A DNA stretch of 64,000 nt from CAVRUZ01 sp963724495 (GCA_963724495.1 CAVRUZ010000002.1:1426001-1490000), one strand, 5' to 3'; positions 17,648 to 27,444 are shown, numbered from the stretch's first letter. The notes: generated by a model from the sequence alone, not told the origin. Translations and numbers: made by a program.

Positions 17648-18603
17648 CCGAAGCGCGCAGCCGCCGCTTCGAGGAACTGGGCGTAGCCCGCGAGGTCGGA
17701 GACGACCTCGGCGGCGGTGCGAGTGCGCGGGACCAGCCCGACCGACTGGCCGGCGTACACGGGCGCGATCGACAGGTTGTCGGTACGTCGCGCCTCGTTC
17801 ATCGAGGTGGTCAAGGCATCGTCGGCGTCGACAGCGGCCTGCAGGTCCGGCAGCCGGTCGGCCCACGTGTCGGTGAACTCGTTCGCCAGTGCGCGGCCGC
17901 CGTATTCGACCGGCCAGGGCGTCCGCTGAGCGATGTCGAAGGCACGCGTGTACACGGTGTCAGCGGAGTCCGCCTCTACCACCGCGCGCTTCACCGCAAC
18001 GCCGGCGTCGCTCTCCTCGCAGGCGATGAACGGCGTCCCTACCCACGCTCCGACCGCGCCGGCGGCGAGCACCGCGGCAACGCCTCGCGCGGTGGCGACG
18101 CCACCAGCGGCGAGCACCGGCACCGGGCTGAACTCCAGCAACTGTTGAAGAAGCGGGAGCGTCGCGACCTCACCACGCCCGTGTCCTCCACCCTCACTCC
18201 CCCGCGCCACGAGGAAATCGACGCCGGCGTCGAGTGCACGTTCGGCCTCCGCGAGCGTTCCGACCTGACTGCAGACCGAGACCCCGGAATCCTGCGCCGT
18301 CCTGACGAGTCCGGCGGGATCACCGAAGCTGAGGCTCAGCACCACGGGAGATTGGGCGAGCAGAGCTGACAGCACTTCCGGCTTGTCGCGCACGGCCCAG
18401 ACCATGAGACCCGCGCCGAAGCCGACGCCGCCCACGCGGGCGCATTCAGTGGCCACGGACTCGGACGTGGCCGCCGGTCCGAAGCCGATCGTCCCGAGCC
18501 CGCCGGCCCGGCTGACCGCCCCGGCCAGCCGCCCACCAGCGGCACCGGCCATGCTGGCGTTGAGGATCGGGTATCGCAGGTCGTCCAGCCAGGCAAGCGT
18601 CAT
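17635..18603 (-). CDS. Nitronate monooxygenase family flavoprotein
   Basis: An FMN-dependent TIM-barrel enzyme of the nitronate monooxygenase / 2-nitropropane dioxygenase family, 322 residues from ATG 18603. Signatures: PILNASMAGAAGGRLAGAVSRAGGLGTIG at the N-terminus, FLVARGSEGGGHGRGEV around 135-150 containing the catalytic-type histidine, and PVLAAGGVATARGVAAVLAAGAVGAWVGTPF for phosphate binding. Such enzymes detoxify alkyl nitronates such as propionate-3-nitronate. Divergent from the YcaQ-type glycosylase gene with a 33-base gap, and convergent with hemolysin III. Confidence 0.9.
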   Translation of the reverse strand: MTLAWLDDLRYPILNASMAGAAGGRLAGAVSRAGGLGTIGFGPAATSESVATECARVGGVGFGAGLMVWAVRDKPEVLSALLAQSPVVLSLSFGDPAGLVRTAQDSGVSVCSQVGTLAEAERALDAGVDFLVARGSEGGGHGRGEVATLPLLQQLLEFSPVPVLAAGGVATARGVAAVLAAGAVGAWVGTPFIACEESDAGVAVKRAVVEADSADTVYTRAFDIAQRTPWPVEYGGRALANEFTDTWADRLPDLQAAVDADDALTTSMNEARRTDNLSIAPVYAGQSVGLVPRTRTAAEVVSDLAGYAQFLEAAAARFGHIE

Positions 18604-18636
18604 GCGGCGACGATATCGGCGGAAAGGCGAGCAAGG

Positions 18637-20001
18637 ATGAGCAGAACCACGAGGCTGGACGCCGCCGTCGAGACCGTCACGGTTGCCGAGGCACGCAGGA
18701 TGGCGCTGGCCGGCCAGGGGTTCGCGACTCCGCGGCCGCAGCGCGTGGATGCCCGCACGGTGCGGGCGTTGACCGAGCGAATCGGCGTCCTCCAGCTGGA
18801 CTCGGTGAACGCGGTCTGCCGGTCGCACTACCTACCGGTGTTCGCGCGACTGGGCACCTATCCGCGGTCGACCCTCGACCGGATGGCGTGGGGAACGCGC
18901 GGCCGTGCTCTTTTCGAGTACTGGGGCCACAAGGCGTCCATGCTGCCGCTGTCGCTGTATCCGCTCATGCGGTGGCGGATGGAGTCGGCACGGACGTGGG
19001 ACTGGACCACCTGGTCGCTCAACGGGACACGCCACCGCAAGACGGCAGGCCGCATACCGCCCGACTGGAGCCACCGGCTGGACCCGTCTCTCGCGGCGGC
19101 ACCGTGGGCCGTGATCTCGGGCATGACCCGCATCGCCACCGAGCGCCCAGGCTTCGTGAACGAGGTACGTGCTGCGGTCGAGGCTCGTGGCCCGGTCACG
19201 GCCCGCGAGCTCAGTGAGGTGGGCCAGCGCGGCGGGAAGACCGACGTGGGGACCGGCACGATGTGGAACTGGCAGGACGCCAAGATCGCCCTGGAGTGGT
19301 TGTTCTACATCGGCGAGGTGACGACCGCGACCCGACGCGGGTTCGAACGCGTCTACGACCTGACCGAACGCGTGCTTCCCGCGTCCGTGCTGGCGGAACC
19401 GGCACCTGACGCAGATGCCGCGCAGCGTCGCCTGCTCGGCATCGCCGCCCGGGCACTGGGGATCGCGACCGAGCGGGAGCTGCGCAACTACTTCCAGCTG
19501 CCTGCGGATCGGGTGAAGGTGTTGCTCCCGGATCTCGTCGAGTCTGGCGAGCTCGTGCCGCTGCGGATCGGTGGTGTGTCCCAGCGGATGTACGCGGTCG
19601 CTGATGCGTCGGCGCCCGACCGGATCGAGACCAGGGCACTGCTGTCGCCGTTCGACTCCCTTATCTGGGACCGCGACCGGACTCTTCGGCTGTTCGACTT
19701 CCACTACCGGATCGCGATCTACACCCGCGCCGCGGACCGCGTCCACGGGTACTGGGTGATGCCGTTCCTCCTCGGGGACAGCCTGGTGGCCCGCGTGGAC
19801 CTCAAGGCCGACAGGGAAACGGCGACGCTGACGGCTCCGGCCGCCCACGCCGAGCCCGGCCGTGCACCGCGAGACATAGCTGGACCGCTGGCGGCGGAGC
19901 TGCGCCTGATGGCCGAGTGGCTCGGCCTGGATCGGGTCGTGGTGGGACCCGCGGGCGACCTCTCGCCGGCGCTGGCGCAGGCGGTCGCCGCAGACGATTG
20001 A
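18637..20001 (+). CDS. YcaQ/AlkX-type winged-helix DNA glycosylase
   Basis: A 454-residue HTH_42 family protein (YcaQ, AlkX), a group of DNA glycosylases that unhook interstrand crosslinks and remove alkylated bases. The QxD catalytic motif is in GVLQLDSVNAVCRSHYLPVFARLG (about residues 51-74). Tandem winged-helix regions follow (ARELSEVGQRGG, WNWQDAKIALEWLFYIGEV, ELRNYFQLP). The C-terminal beta-barrel segment has SPFDSLIWDRDRTLRLFDFHYRIAIY and GYWVMPFLLGDSLVARVDLKADR, the most conserved part of the family. It is complete and in one frame. Confidence 0.93.
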   Translation: MSRTTRLDAAVETVTVAEARRMALAGQGFATPRPQRVDARTVRALTERIGVLQLDSVNAVCRSHYLPVFARLGTYPRSTLDRMAWGTRGRALFEYWGHKASMLPLSLYPLMRWRMESARTWDWTTWSLNGTRHRKTAGRIPPDWSHRLDPSLAAAPWAVISGMTRIATERPGFVNEVRAAVEARGPVTARELSEVGQRGGKTDVGTGTMWNWQDAKIALEWLFYIGEVTTATRRGFERVYDLTERVLPASVLAEPAPDADAAQRRLLGIAARALGIATERELRNYFQLPADRVKVLLPDLVESGELVPLRIGGVSQRMYAVADASAPDRIETRALLSPFDSLIWDRDRTLRLFDFHYRIAIYTRAADRVHGYWVMPFLLGDSLVARVDLKADRETATLTAPAAHAEPGRAPRDIAGPLAAELRLMAEWLGLDRVVVGPAGDLSPALAQAVAADD

Positions 20002-20052
20002 TCTCAGCGTGCTGAGAGTTGCTCCGCCAGCCGACCGGGATCGGAGACCGGT

Positions 20053-22043
20053 TCAGCACAGGTGAAATCCCTGCACACATAGGCCAACGGGCCGCCGTCC
20101 GTGGCTGTTGGCCGGTGTTCCAACAAGTGCCAGAACGGTTGTCGTTTCACCCGACTCGGGATCACCTGTCCCAGTGGCCACGCAGGCCCGCGGGTCGCGC
20201 ACCGCCCGCATGATCAGGGCGTGCCGGCGGGCGTCGGGCGGCCCCACGACCGCCACTTCCGGCGGGCCGGCAGCCAGCCGGCACTGGGCTGCCAACGCCC
20301 AGCCCACCGCCTGGGGCGCGCGCTCGGCCAGCGCGAGCGCCGGCCCGATCACTGCGATGGCACGTTCGCGCAGGTCCAGGCGACCGGTCAGAGCACCCAC
20401 GCTGACCAGGACGTCGGCGAAGACGAATCGGCCAGCCGGCGTGGCGTTATCGGTGTCCTGCCGGTGTTCGACATACAACGGCTCGGCGTCGCGATCGGTG
20501 TCGCGGAGCCCGCCTGCCCCGTCGTCGAACCGTTCCAGCACCGCATCGACCAGGCGCAATGCCGAGGCTGCCGCCCACTCCGATCCGGTGGCGGCGTGCA
20601 GCGTCAGCAGGCCGTCCGCGAGGAACGCGTAGTCCTCGAGCGTCCCTGGTGCGGTGCCAGGAGAACCTGCCCGCGAGCTGTGCACGAGGCGTCCGGGCTG
20701 CCCGTTCGTGCAACCTCAGCAGGGAATTCGCTGCGGTCTCCGCTGCTTCGACGAGAGCGGGCTGATCGAGCAGCGTCCCGGCCATGGCCAGCGCTCCGAG
20801 GGCCAGCCCGTTCCAGCCCGTGACCACCAGGTCGTCCCTGTCCGGCTGGGCCCGTTGGCGCCGGACGTCGAGCAGCGACGTGCGGACGCGCTCGAACCGC
20901 GCCGGATCCTCCTCGGGATCGCCGGCCAACTGCAAGGTCGAGGATCCGTGCTCGAACGTCCCGTCAGAGGTCACGACGAACATGGCGGCGGCGTACTCGG
21001 CGTCTTCGTCGCCGAGGCACTGCCGCAACTGGTCGCGGGTCCAGACGTAGGTCGAGCCCTCGACTCCTTGAGTGTCGGCATCCAGCGCGGCTGCGAAGAG
21101 GCCTTCCTTGGTCAGCAGGTCCGTGAGCAGAAAGCCGGCGGTGCCGGCAGCAGCCCGATGGAAGAGCGGATTCTCGTGCGCTGCAAGGGCGAACGCGCGC
21201 AGGAGCAAGGCGTTGTCGTACAGCATCTTCTCGAAGTGCGGCACCACCCAGCCCGCGTCGACCGAGTAGCGGGCGAAGCCGCCGGCGAGCTGATCGGCCA
21301 TGCCCGACACCGCCATCGCCCTCAGGGTCCGGTCCGCCAGATGCCCGGCCTCCGCGGCCCTGTCGTCGGGGAAGAGGGCCCGGCGCCGCAGGAATTCCAG
21401 CACGGTCGACGGCGGGAACTTGGGGGCGCCGCCGAACCCACCATGGACGCGGTCCTCCTGCTGTAGCAGGGAATTCAGCGCAGCGTCAGCCGACTCCGTT
21501 GATTCCGCGGCTGGCGCAGCAGTGGTCCGGTTCGCGACGGAACGCGGCTGCTGCAGGTGGCGGCGGACATCGCCGGCAACCTCGTGAACCTCGTCTGCGC
21601 CGGTTGGTCCAGGCATCGTGGATGCCGTCCAGCAACTGCGGGAACGAGACCATGCGGTGGCTACCCGCAGGTGGGTAGTAGGTGCCGGCGTGGAAGGGGT
21701 CGCCGTCGGGCGTCAGCATCACCGTCATCGGCCAGCCGCCCGCGCCGGTCATCGCGACCGTTGCCCGCATGTAGACCTCGTCGACGTCCGGCCGCTCCTG
21801 CCGATCGACCTTCACGCACACGAACCGCTCGTTCATCGACGTGGCGACGGCCTCGTCCTCGAACGACTCGTGTGCCATCACGTGGCACCAGTGGCAGGCG
21901 GCGTACCCCACCGAGAGCAGCACCGGCACGTCGCGTCGGGCGGCCTCGGCGAACGGCTCCGGTCCCCACTCCCACCAGTCGACGGGATTGTCCTTGTGCT
22001 GCTGCAGATACGTACTCGTGGACTTGGCGAGTCGGTTCGGCAT
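20053..22043 (-). CDS. DUF255 thioredoxin-fold protein (YyaL-like), two frame breaks
   Basis: A full-length DUF255 protein (about 660 residues; thioredoxin-like domain plus an alpha/alpha toroid, related to spermatogenesis-associated protein 20). The N-terminus has the family hallmark LLSVGYAACHWCHVMAHESFED (CxxC), then VDRQERPDVDEVYM and GAGGWPMTVMLTPDG. The toroid part follows (HGGFGGAPKFPPST, GGFARYSVDAGWVVPHFEKMLYDNA, LVVTGWNGLALGAL), and the C-terminus ends with AYVC-like GLCVQGFHLC. Frames change near 21598 and near 20690; in each case dropping a single base restores the family sequence. Substrate unknown. Confidence 0.88.
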
Positions 22044-22057
22044 GTCGTTGCGCGGAC

Positions 22058-22345
22058 TCAGTCCGCCGGGTGCTCGGCCGGGTCACGCGGCGCGTCCACG
22101 GCCGGGTCCGGCGAGTCCTTCGCCTTGCGGGCTTCCCGGTCCTGCTCGCGCAGTTCTGCCTCGGTCGGTACCCGGATCCGGCGTAGCTGACGGCGCATGT
22201 TCAGCCAGAGCAGCAAGGTGGCCACGAGCAGCGCACCCAGCACGATGGCGCCGGCGAGGCCGAGACCGGGCCACACGTCGGAGGCGACCCCGTTCCGGGC
22301 GAGGAGTTCACCTCCGGCCGCAGCGGGCCCGGTGACCGGGGTCAT
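22058..22345 (-). CDS. Small single-pass membrane protein
   Basis: A 95-residue protein with one membrane helix (about residues 25-50, AGAIVLGALLVATLLLWLNM), a basic stop-transfer (RRQLRRIR) and an acidic/proline-rich cytoplasmic tail. Its ATG (22345) overlaps the mca stop by four bases, so it is translated with Mca. I recognise no named family. Small membrane proteins immediately after mca are common in actinobacteria, which suggests but does not prove a link to mycothiol-dependent detoxification. Confidence 0.7.
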   Translation of the reverse strand: MTPVTGPAAAGGELLARNGVASDVWPGLGLAGAIVLGALLVATLLLWLNMRRQLRRIRVPTEAELREQDREARKAKDSPDPAVDAPRDPAEHPAD

Positions 22346-23331
22346 GACGCGCGCTCTCGCGCGGCCGGGTCCTCGTCTGCCTCCAGAGCGTCGTCGGTGG
22401 CGACCGAATCGGTCCTCGGCTCGGTGCTGCGCACCCCGGCGAACAGGTCGTCCTCGGGCTTGACCACGTCCACCAGCGACCGCACGAGCTCGTAGTCCTC
22501 GGTCGGCCACACCTCGCGCTGCAGGTCACGCGGGACCTTGAACCAGAAGCCCTCGGGGTCGATCTGGGTGGCGTGGGCGATCAGGGCCGCGTCGCGCTCC
22601 TCGAAGTAGTCACCGCAGGGGACCCGGGTGGTCACTCGTGAGTCCCACTCCGGCTTTTCCTCCCACCGCTCCAGCCACTGTGCGTACGGGCTCTCCATGC
22701 CCCGCTCCAGCATCGCGTTGTGCATGGCCATGAGCCGTTCGCGCGAGTGCGAGTGGTGGTAGTACAGCTTCACCGGGTGGTAGGCGGGACCAGCCTCGGG
22801 ATAGCGGTCCGGGTCGCCGGCAGCCTCGAAGGCGGCCACCGTGACCTCGTGGCACCGGATGTGATCGGGGTGCGGGTACCCACCCGACTCGTCGTAGGTG
22901 GTCACGACCTGCGGCCGGAAGTCGCGGATGATCGCGGTCAGGCGACCGACCGACTCCTCCAGCGGCACCAGCGCGAAGCAGCCCTCGGGAAGCGGCGGCT
23001 TGGGATCGCCCTCGGGCAGACCCGAGTCGGGGAATCCGAGCCAGCGCTGCTGCACGCCGAGGATCTCCCTGGCCCGGTCCATCTCCGCCGCCCGGATCTC
23101 GGGAAGCCGCTCCAGAACCTCGGGCGAGTCCATCGCCGGGTTGAGGATGTCGCCGCGCTCGCCACCGGTGCAGGTGACCACGAGCACCTCGACACCCTCT
23201 CGGACGTAGCGCACGGTGCTCGCCGCTCCCTTGGACGACTCGTCGTCGGGATGGGCATGCACGTGCATGAGCCGGAGCCGGCGGCCAGCACCATCGAGGG
23301 GTGCGTCGCGCAGGGGGATGGGCTGGTTCAC
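22342..23331 (-). CDS. mca: Mycothiol S-conjugate amidase
   Basis: Mca cleaves mycothiol adducts to a mercapturic acid and GlcN-Ins, the detoxification step of mycothiol metabolism. It belongs to the LmbE-like zinc amidases. The metal motif is MHVHAHPDDESSKG (zinc ligands His27, Asp30) plus GGYPHPDHIRCHE with the distal histidine. VTCTGGERGDILNP and the KLYYHHSHSRERL segment separate it from the related MshB deacetylase. 329 residues from GTG 23331. The frame is open further upstream but the extra sequence is arginine-rich and not family-like. Its presence shows that the organism makes mycothiol. Confidence 0.95.
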   Translation of the reverse strand: MNQPIPLRDAPLDGAGRRLRLMHVHAHPDDESSKGAASTVRYVREGVEVLVVTCTGGERGDILNPAMDSPEVLERLPEIRAAEMDRAREILGVQQRWLGFPDSGLPEGDPKPPLPEGCFALVPLEESVGRLTAIIRDFRPQVVTTYDESGGYPHPDHIRCHEVTVAAFEAAGDPDRYPEAGPAYHPVKLYYHHSHSRERLMAMHNAMLERGMESPYAQWLERWEEKPEWDSRVTTRVPCGDYFEERDAALIAHATQIDPEGFWFKVPRDLQREVWPTEDYELVRSLVDVVKPEDDLFAGVRSTEPRTDSVATDDALEADEDPAARERAS

Positions 23332-23548
23332 AGGCGGTGCTCTCTCACAGGCGTGCTCTCGCCCCGGAATCGGGAGCGGGAGCCGTTGGCGGCGGGGCCG
23401 GGTGGCCCGAAGTTCTCGCCATTCTCCCACCAGCGACCGACTGCGGCTGGCACGACCGAGCGGCGGACCACAGCGCTGGTCGGCCTGCGGGAGAATCGGC
23501 TGGGCCGCACGCGAACAGCGCAAACGGAGCCGACGGGAGGGGGTGCCG

Positions 23549-23957
23549 ATGCCAGAGCGCAACGTCTGACGCCCCGGGCGTCCCCGCCGCCGGCCGCCGG
23601 CAGCGGTGGAGCCCCGGCCTCGTCATCGTCGCCATCGCGGTGGCCGCCGTGGTCGGGTACGCGATCTGGGCAGGTGCGGCGATGTTGCGCCAGGTGCCGC
23701 TGGTGCCGACGGTGAGCACCTATCGGGTGGTATCCGACCAGGCCGTGACCTACCGACTGGTGGTGACCGGACCAGCGAACGACCACGTCCGGTGCGCGAT
23801 CCGGGCCCGAGGCCACGACTTCGTCGTGGTCGGCCAGGACGAGCGAACCCTCGACCTGGGCCCGTCGGGAAGCGCCGCCGTCGAGGGCAGTGTTCGCACG
23901 CTGCGCCGGGCGGCAAATGCGGAGGCCGGCAGCTGCGTGCCGGTAACCGAGGGCTGA
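23549..23957 (+). CDS. DUF4307 single-pass membrane protein (frame break)
   Basis: An actinobacterial DUF4307 protein of about 135 residues. One membrane helix (SPGLVIVAIAVAAVVGYAIW) is followed by an extracytoplasmic beta domain (STYRVVSDQAVTYRLVVTG, CAIRARGHDFVVVGQ). In the frame carrying the domain there is no ATG, GTG or TTG close by. One frame over, ATG 23549 sits behind a GGGAGGGGG site and reads MPERNV before a stop. One extra base near 23563 would join them and gives the 3n+1 span. It is divergent from mca. Function unknown; DUF4307 next to mca is a typical actinobacterial arrangement. Confidence 0.75.
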
Positions 23958-23990
23958 CATGCCGTGTCTTTTGGTAAGATCCAGCATTCA

Positions 23991-24020
23991 CCTCGTCCGG
24001 GGCGACTCGGCGGGGTTTTT
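23991..24020 (+). terminator. Intrinsic terminator after DUF4307 gene
   Basis: Stem CCTCG-T-CCG, loop GGGCGACT, CGG-CGGGG (one bulged T, one G-U pair), followed directly by TTTTT-C-TTT. It lies 34 bases after the DUF4307 stop and isolates it from greA. Confidence 0.75.
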
Positions 24021-24141
24021 CTTTGGCCGATCCTGGGGGTAGGACGCCCGCGGGACACTGCGAGCAACAGAACCGCACGTCAGCCATGGTTCCGACCGAA
24101 TTCGTATCGAGAGCCGGCGGAGCTATGGGAGAGGAGCGACC

Positions 24142-24648
24142 GTGACACACACAGAGGCAAATCCGGACGAGGTCTGGTTGACCAAGGAGGCCTACGACAG
24201 CCTTCAGGCCGAGGTCGCCCAGCTCAAGGGACCCATCCGCAGTGAACTGTCACGTCGCATCGCCGAGGCCCGCGACGAGGGCGACCTGCGCGAGAACGGC
24301 GGCTACCAGGCCGCCAAGGAAGAGCAGGGCAAGGTCGAGGCCCGCATCCGCCAGCTCGAGATCATGCTCGAGAAGGCACAGATGCGCGAGGTACACGACG
24401 CGGGCGTCGTGCAGCCCGGCACCAAGGTCACCGTGGTATTCGAAGGCGACGACGAGGAAGTGACGTTCCTGCTCGGCTCCCGCGAAATGATGGGCATGGA
24501 CCCCGCCGCCGCCGACCTGACCGTGTACTCGCCGCAGTCACCCCTTGGCGCCGCGTTGATGGGCAAGACCAAGGGCACCAAGGCCGAGTACCAGGCACCG
24601 AACGGCAAGAAGCTGAGCGTCGTCGTCGTCGACGCCGTGCCCTTCTAG
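24142..24648 (+). CDS. greA: Transcription elongation factor GreA
   Basis: GreA rescues backtracked RNA polymerase by stimulating transcript cleavage. 168 residues from GTG 24142 with GAGAGGAG upstream. The N-terminal coiled coil (about 10-80) has LTKEAYDSLQAEVAQLKG and the tip ARDEGDLRENGGYQAAKEEQG, containing the catalytic acidic pair. The C-terminal domain has VVFEGDDEEVTFLLGSRE and SPLGAALMGKTKGTKAEYQAPNG. Single gene behind an intrinsic terminator; convergent with DUF2089. Confidence 0.96.
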   Translation: MTHTEANPDEVWLTKEAYDSLQAEVAQLKGPIRSELSRRIAEARDEGDLRENGGYQAAKEEQGKVEARIRQLEIMLEKAQMREVHDAGVVQPGTKVTVVFEGDDEEVTFLLGSREMMGMDPAAADLTVYSPQSPLGAALMGKTKGTKAEYQAPNGKKLSVVVVDAVPF

Positions 24649-24679
24649 GCCGGTCGGATCGTCGGTCGCGTCCCCCGGC

Positions 24680-25159
24680 TCAGCGCCCACGCAGGAGCAC
24701 TGCCGCCTGCTCGGCGGTGAGCTCGCCCGCCGCCAGCCGTGACAGCACCTGCTGACGCACGGCATCCCGCGACGGTGCCGGCGTGGACTCCCCCGCCGGA
24801 CCGCCGGCGGGTGCCTCTGGATCGATCTCTGCCTCCGCTGTCTCGGCGTCGGCGAACCCCAGCCGCCCGAGCAACTCGGTGAAGCGCTGGCGTGCGGTGG
24901 GGTAGCTCACGCCCAGGTGCCGCTCGACCTCGCGCATGTTCCCGCGGGACCGGAGGAAGACCTCCACCACGTCGGCGTCGGCGGCCGAGAGAGCGCAGAA
25001 GCGGCACGGCGCGAACGTCCCGGACAGCCGGGAACCGCAGCCGGGGCAGCCCAGCTCGGTCACATCGAGTTCGTTGCCGCAGACCGGGCAGTCCCGCGGA
25101 GGCCGGTGCCGGCTGTGCAGGGCTTCGGCTGCCGACACTCCGGCGCCCCCGCCGGTCAT
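24680..25159 (-). CDS. DUF2089 zinc-ribbon/HTH protein
   Basis: A 159-residue protein. An N-terminal zinc ribbon (CPVC...CPGC...CRFC, about 24-53) leads into a helix-turn-helix-like region (about 60-100, FLRSRGNMREVERHLGVSYPTARQRFTELLGRLG). A C-terminal 30-residue helical segment (QVLSRLAAGELTAEQAAVLLRGR) repeats the SHOCT-like pattern found at the N-terminus of its partner. The start ATG 25159 is preceded by AAGGAGGCGGC and overlaps the stop of the upstream DUF4097-like gene (ATGA). The pair looks like a regulator plus surface-type partner. Confidence 0.85.
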   Translation of the reverse strand: MTGGGAGVSAAEALHSRHRPPRDCPVCGNELDVTELGCPGCGSRLSGTFAPCRFCALSAADADVVEVFLRSRGNMREVERHLGVSYPTARQRFTELLGRLGFADAETAEAEIDPEAPAGGPAGESTPAPSRDAVRQQVLSRLAAGELTAEQAAVLLRGR

Positions 25160-25942
25160 GCCGCCTCCTTGACCACGACGTTGGCCATCAGGCTCTCGAG
25201 CTTCAGCGTGCCGGCCCCCTCGCCGACGAGCCGGGTGGCCGGTCCGCCGCTTTCGCCGTTCCAGAGCACCCGCGAGAGGTTGCCGTCGATGACCACCTGA
25301 ACCGAGGCGCCGTCGGTGAGGTTGAGGTTGAGCTGCCCCTGCTCGACCTTGATCAGGGAGTCGCCGCGGGAGATCGGGTCCCTCGAGCGTGATCGACCCG
25401 CCTTGCAGATGCACGTCGATCGGGCCGGTGATGTCGCGCACCTTGGCCGAGCCCGCCGTCATCCGCAGCGACGTGATGCGAGGAACCCGCTCGACGGTGA
25501 GACTGCCGGCGGTGATGTCGAGTTCCAGCGGGAGCTTGGGATTGACTCGCACCACGAGCTCGCGCGTCAGGTCGACCAGGCGTTCCTGCACCTCGCGAAC
25601 CGATGGCACCCGCAGCTGGAACTTGTCCAGGCTGGGGACCAGCTCGCCGTCGGAGGTCACCAGATAGCTGTCGCCCTGCTGTTCCATCACGTGCGGGCCC
25701 TCGACCGACAGGGTCGTGAGGAAGGGCTCACCGATCACGCGCACGCGTCGGCCGACGGCATGCAGCCGGATGTTGGTCACCCGGCCGGACCGGTCGCCGG
25801 TCGACCCGCCGGGATCGGCCACCTCGGTGCCGGCGAGCAGCGCGTTGGCCTCCTCCGGGCTGATCCGACCGGCAGCGACGTCATCGAGGATCTTCTGCAG
25901 CCGGTCGTCGGCCGACTCGGAGGGCTTGCTGTCTTCAGTCAT
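25156..25942 (-). CDS. DUF4097-like beta-repeat protein (frame break)
   Basis: The N-terminus (about 1-45) carries a SHOCT/HAAS-like helical motif, DRLQKILDDVAAGRISPEEANALLAG. A beta-helix-type DUF4097 region follows (VRVNPKLPLELDITAGSLTVERVPRITSLRMTAGSAKVRDITGPIDVHLQGGSITL). At about 25378 the frame changes. The continuing frame reads SLIKVEQGQLNLNLTDGASVQVVIDGNLSRVLWNGE and ends LESLMANVVVKEAA at TGA 25156-25158. One extra G in a GGG run accounts for it (span 3n+1). It resembles the Bacillus YvlB arrangement, where such genes respond to envelope stress (inference). Coupled to DUF2089 downstream. Confidence 0.8.
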
Positions 25943-26021
25943 GACTCCATCATGGAGGTCACTTTCGATTTGTGCCACCAGAAGTTGTGTTCTGACAAGA
26001 ATTGCTTGCACATTTCCGGGG

Positions 26022-27353
26022 TCATCCCTGATGTTCTGGACCGCTCGGCCGGTGTCTGACGGCCGCGCCGGTCGCATCCCGGTTCTGCCGGACGGTGTAG
26101 CCCGACCGCCGGAGGCCGTCGAGCACCTGCTCGGAGTGGTCGGCGCCGCGGGTCTCCAGAGCCACCGAGACCTCGACGTCGTCGACGGCGAGACCGGAGG
26201 ACGTGCGCCGGTGCAGGACCTCGAGCACGTTGGCACCGCTGTCGGCGACACAGACGAGCAGGGTGGCGAGCGAGCCAGGGTGGTCGGGGAACCGCGCCGT
26301 CAGCGACAGGTAGCGACCGGCGGAGACCAGGCCGTGCTGGATCACCCGTTGCAGCAACAGCGGATCGATGTTCCCGCCCGACAGCACCACGACGAGCGGC
26401 GGGGGGAACGCCGCCGGGTCGGCCAACACCGCCGCGACCGAGGCGGCACCGGCGGGCTCGACCACCATCTTCGCGCGCTCGAGCATCGACAGCAGCGCCT
26501 CCGACAACTGCTCCTCGGTGACCGTGCGCAGGCCGTCGAGCCCGAAGGCCGGGTCTGCCAGCACCGCGAACGGGACCGCACCCGGCTTGCCGACCGCGAT
26601 GCCGTCGGCCATCGTCGCCTTTGCCGCCAGCTGCACGGGGTGACCGGCCTCGATCGACGGTGCCAACGAGGCGGCACCCCCGGCCTGGACGCCGATCACC
26701 CGGACATGCCGGTCGGTCACCTTCTCCCGCAGCACGGTGAGGATCCCTGCACACAGACCGCCGCCGCCGACCGCCACCACGACGGTGGCGACGTCGGGGC
26801 ACTGCTGCAGGATCTCCAGGCCGACCGAGCCCTGCCCGGCCACGATGTCGGCGTGGTCGTAGGGATGGATCAACGTCGCGCCGGTGCGCTCGGCGAACAT
26901 GGCCGCTGCCACGAGGCATTCGTCGATCGACTCGCCGCCGATCACCACGTCGGCGCCGTACTCGCGGGTGGCGAGCTCCTTGGGCAGCGGCGCGCCATCG
27001 GGCATGAAGACCGTTGCCCGGATCCCGAGCAGCTGCGCAGCCACGGCGACCCCCTGGGCGTGGTTTCCTGCGCTGGCCGTGACCACCCCGAGTTCCCGCT
27101 CGGTCGGTGACAGCCGGCTCATGCGCGTGTAGGCGCCACGAACCTTGAACGACCCGGCCCGTTGCAGGTTCTCGCACTTGAAGAACGCGGGCCCGCCGAC
27201 CAACCGGCCGAGCCAGCGGGTCTCCTCCATCGGTGACGGCGCGATCACCCCGGCCAGTGCCGCGGCCGCCTGCTCGATGTCGGCCAGTCCCACCCGTCCC
27301 GCAGGCACGGCGTCCTCGAGGCTGGGACCGCGCGCCGGCGGATCAGTGCCCAT
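26022..27353 (-). CDS. ilvA: Threonine ammonia-lyase with ACT domain
   Basis: A fold-II PLP enzyme that deaminates threonine to 2-oxobutanoate. 443 residues from ATG 27353. The Schiff-base lysine is Lys70 in CENLQRAGSFKVRGAYTRM. The phosphate loop is VVVAVGGGGLCAGIL, and TASAGNHAQGVA is the substrate loop. One C-terminal ACT domain (about 330-410, LTARFPDHPGSLATLLVCV) points to the shorter, catabolic or CTEP-type enzyme rather than the two-ACT biosynthetic form, although in actinobacteria such enzymes can also feed isoleucine synthesis. Monocistronic, with a short divergent gap to the GntR gene. Confidence 0.93.
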   Translation of the reverse strand: MGTDPPARGPSLEDAVPAGRVGLADIEQAAAALAGVIAPSPMEETRWLGRLVGGPAFFKCENLQRAGSFKVRGAYTRMSRLSPTERELGVVTASAGNHAQGVAVAAQLLGIRATVFMPDGAPLPKELATREYGADVVIGGESIDECLVAAAMFAERTGATLIHPYDHADIVAGQGSVGLEILQQCPDVATVVVAVGGGGLCAGILTVLREKVTDRHVRVIGVQAGGAASLAPSIEAGHPVQLAAKATMADGIAVGKPGAVPFAVLADPAFGLDGLRTVTEEQLSEALLSMLERAKMVVEPAGAASVAAVLADPAAFPPPLVVVLSGGNIDPLLLQRVIQHGLVSAGRYLSLTARFPDHPGSLATLLVCVADSGANVLEVLHRRTSSGLAVDDVEVSVALETRGADHSEQVLDGLRRSGYTVRQNRDATGAAVRHRPSGPEHQG

Positions 27354-27429
27354 GCCCGGAGTTTGGCACGGCGATGACCTGCCGGCTGGCCGCCTGCTGA
27401 TCTCTACGCTCGACACAACTTGTATAGTT

Positions 27430-27444
27430 CCTGTCTATGACAGG
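27430..27444 (+). promoter_or_regulatory. Putative GntR autoregulatory operator
   Basis: A perfect dyad CCTGTC-TAT-GACAGG ending nine bases before the GntR start codon. A TATAGT hexamer at 27423-27428 immediately upstream could be the -10 box, which would place the dyad over the transcription start, as expected for an autorepressor site. Confidence 0.5.
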
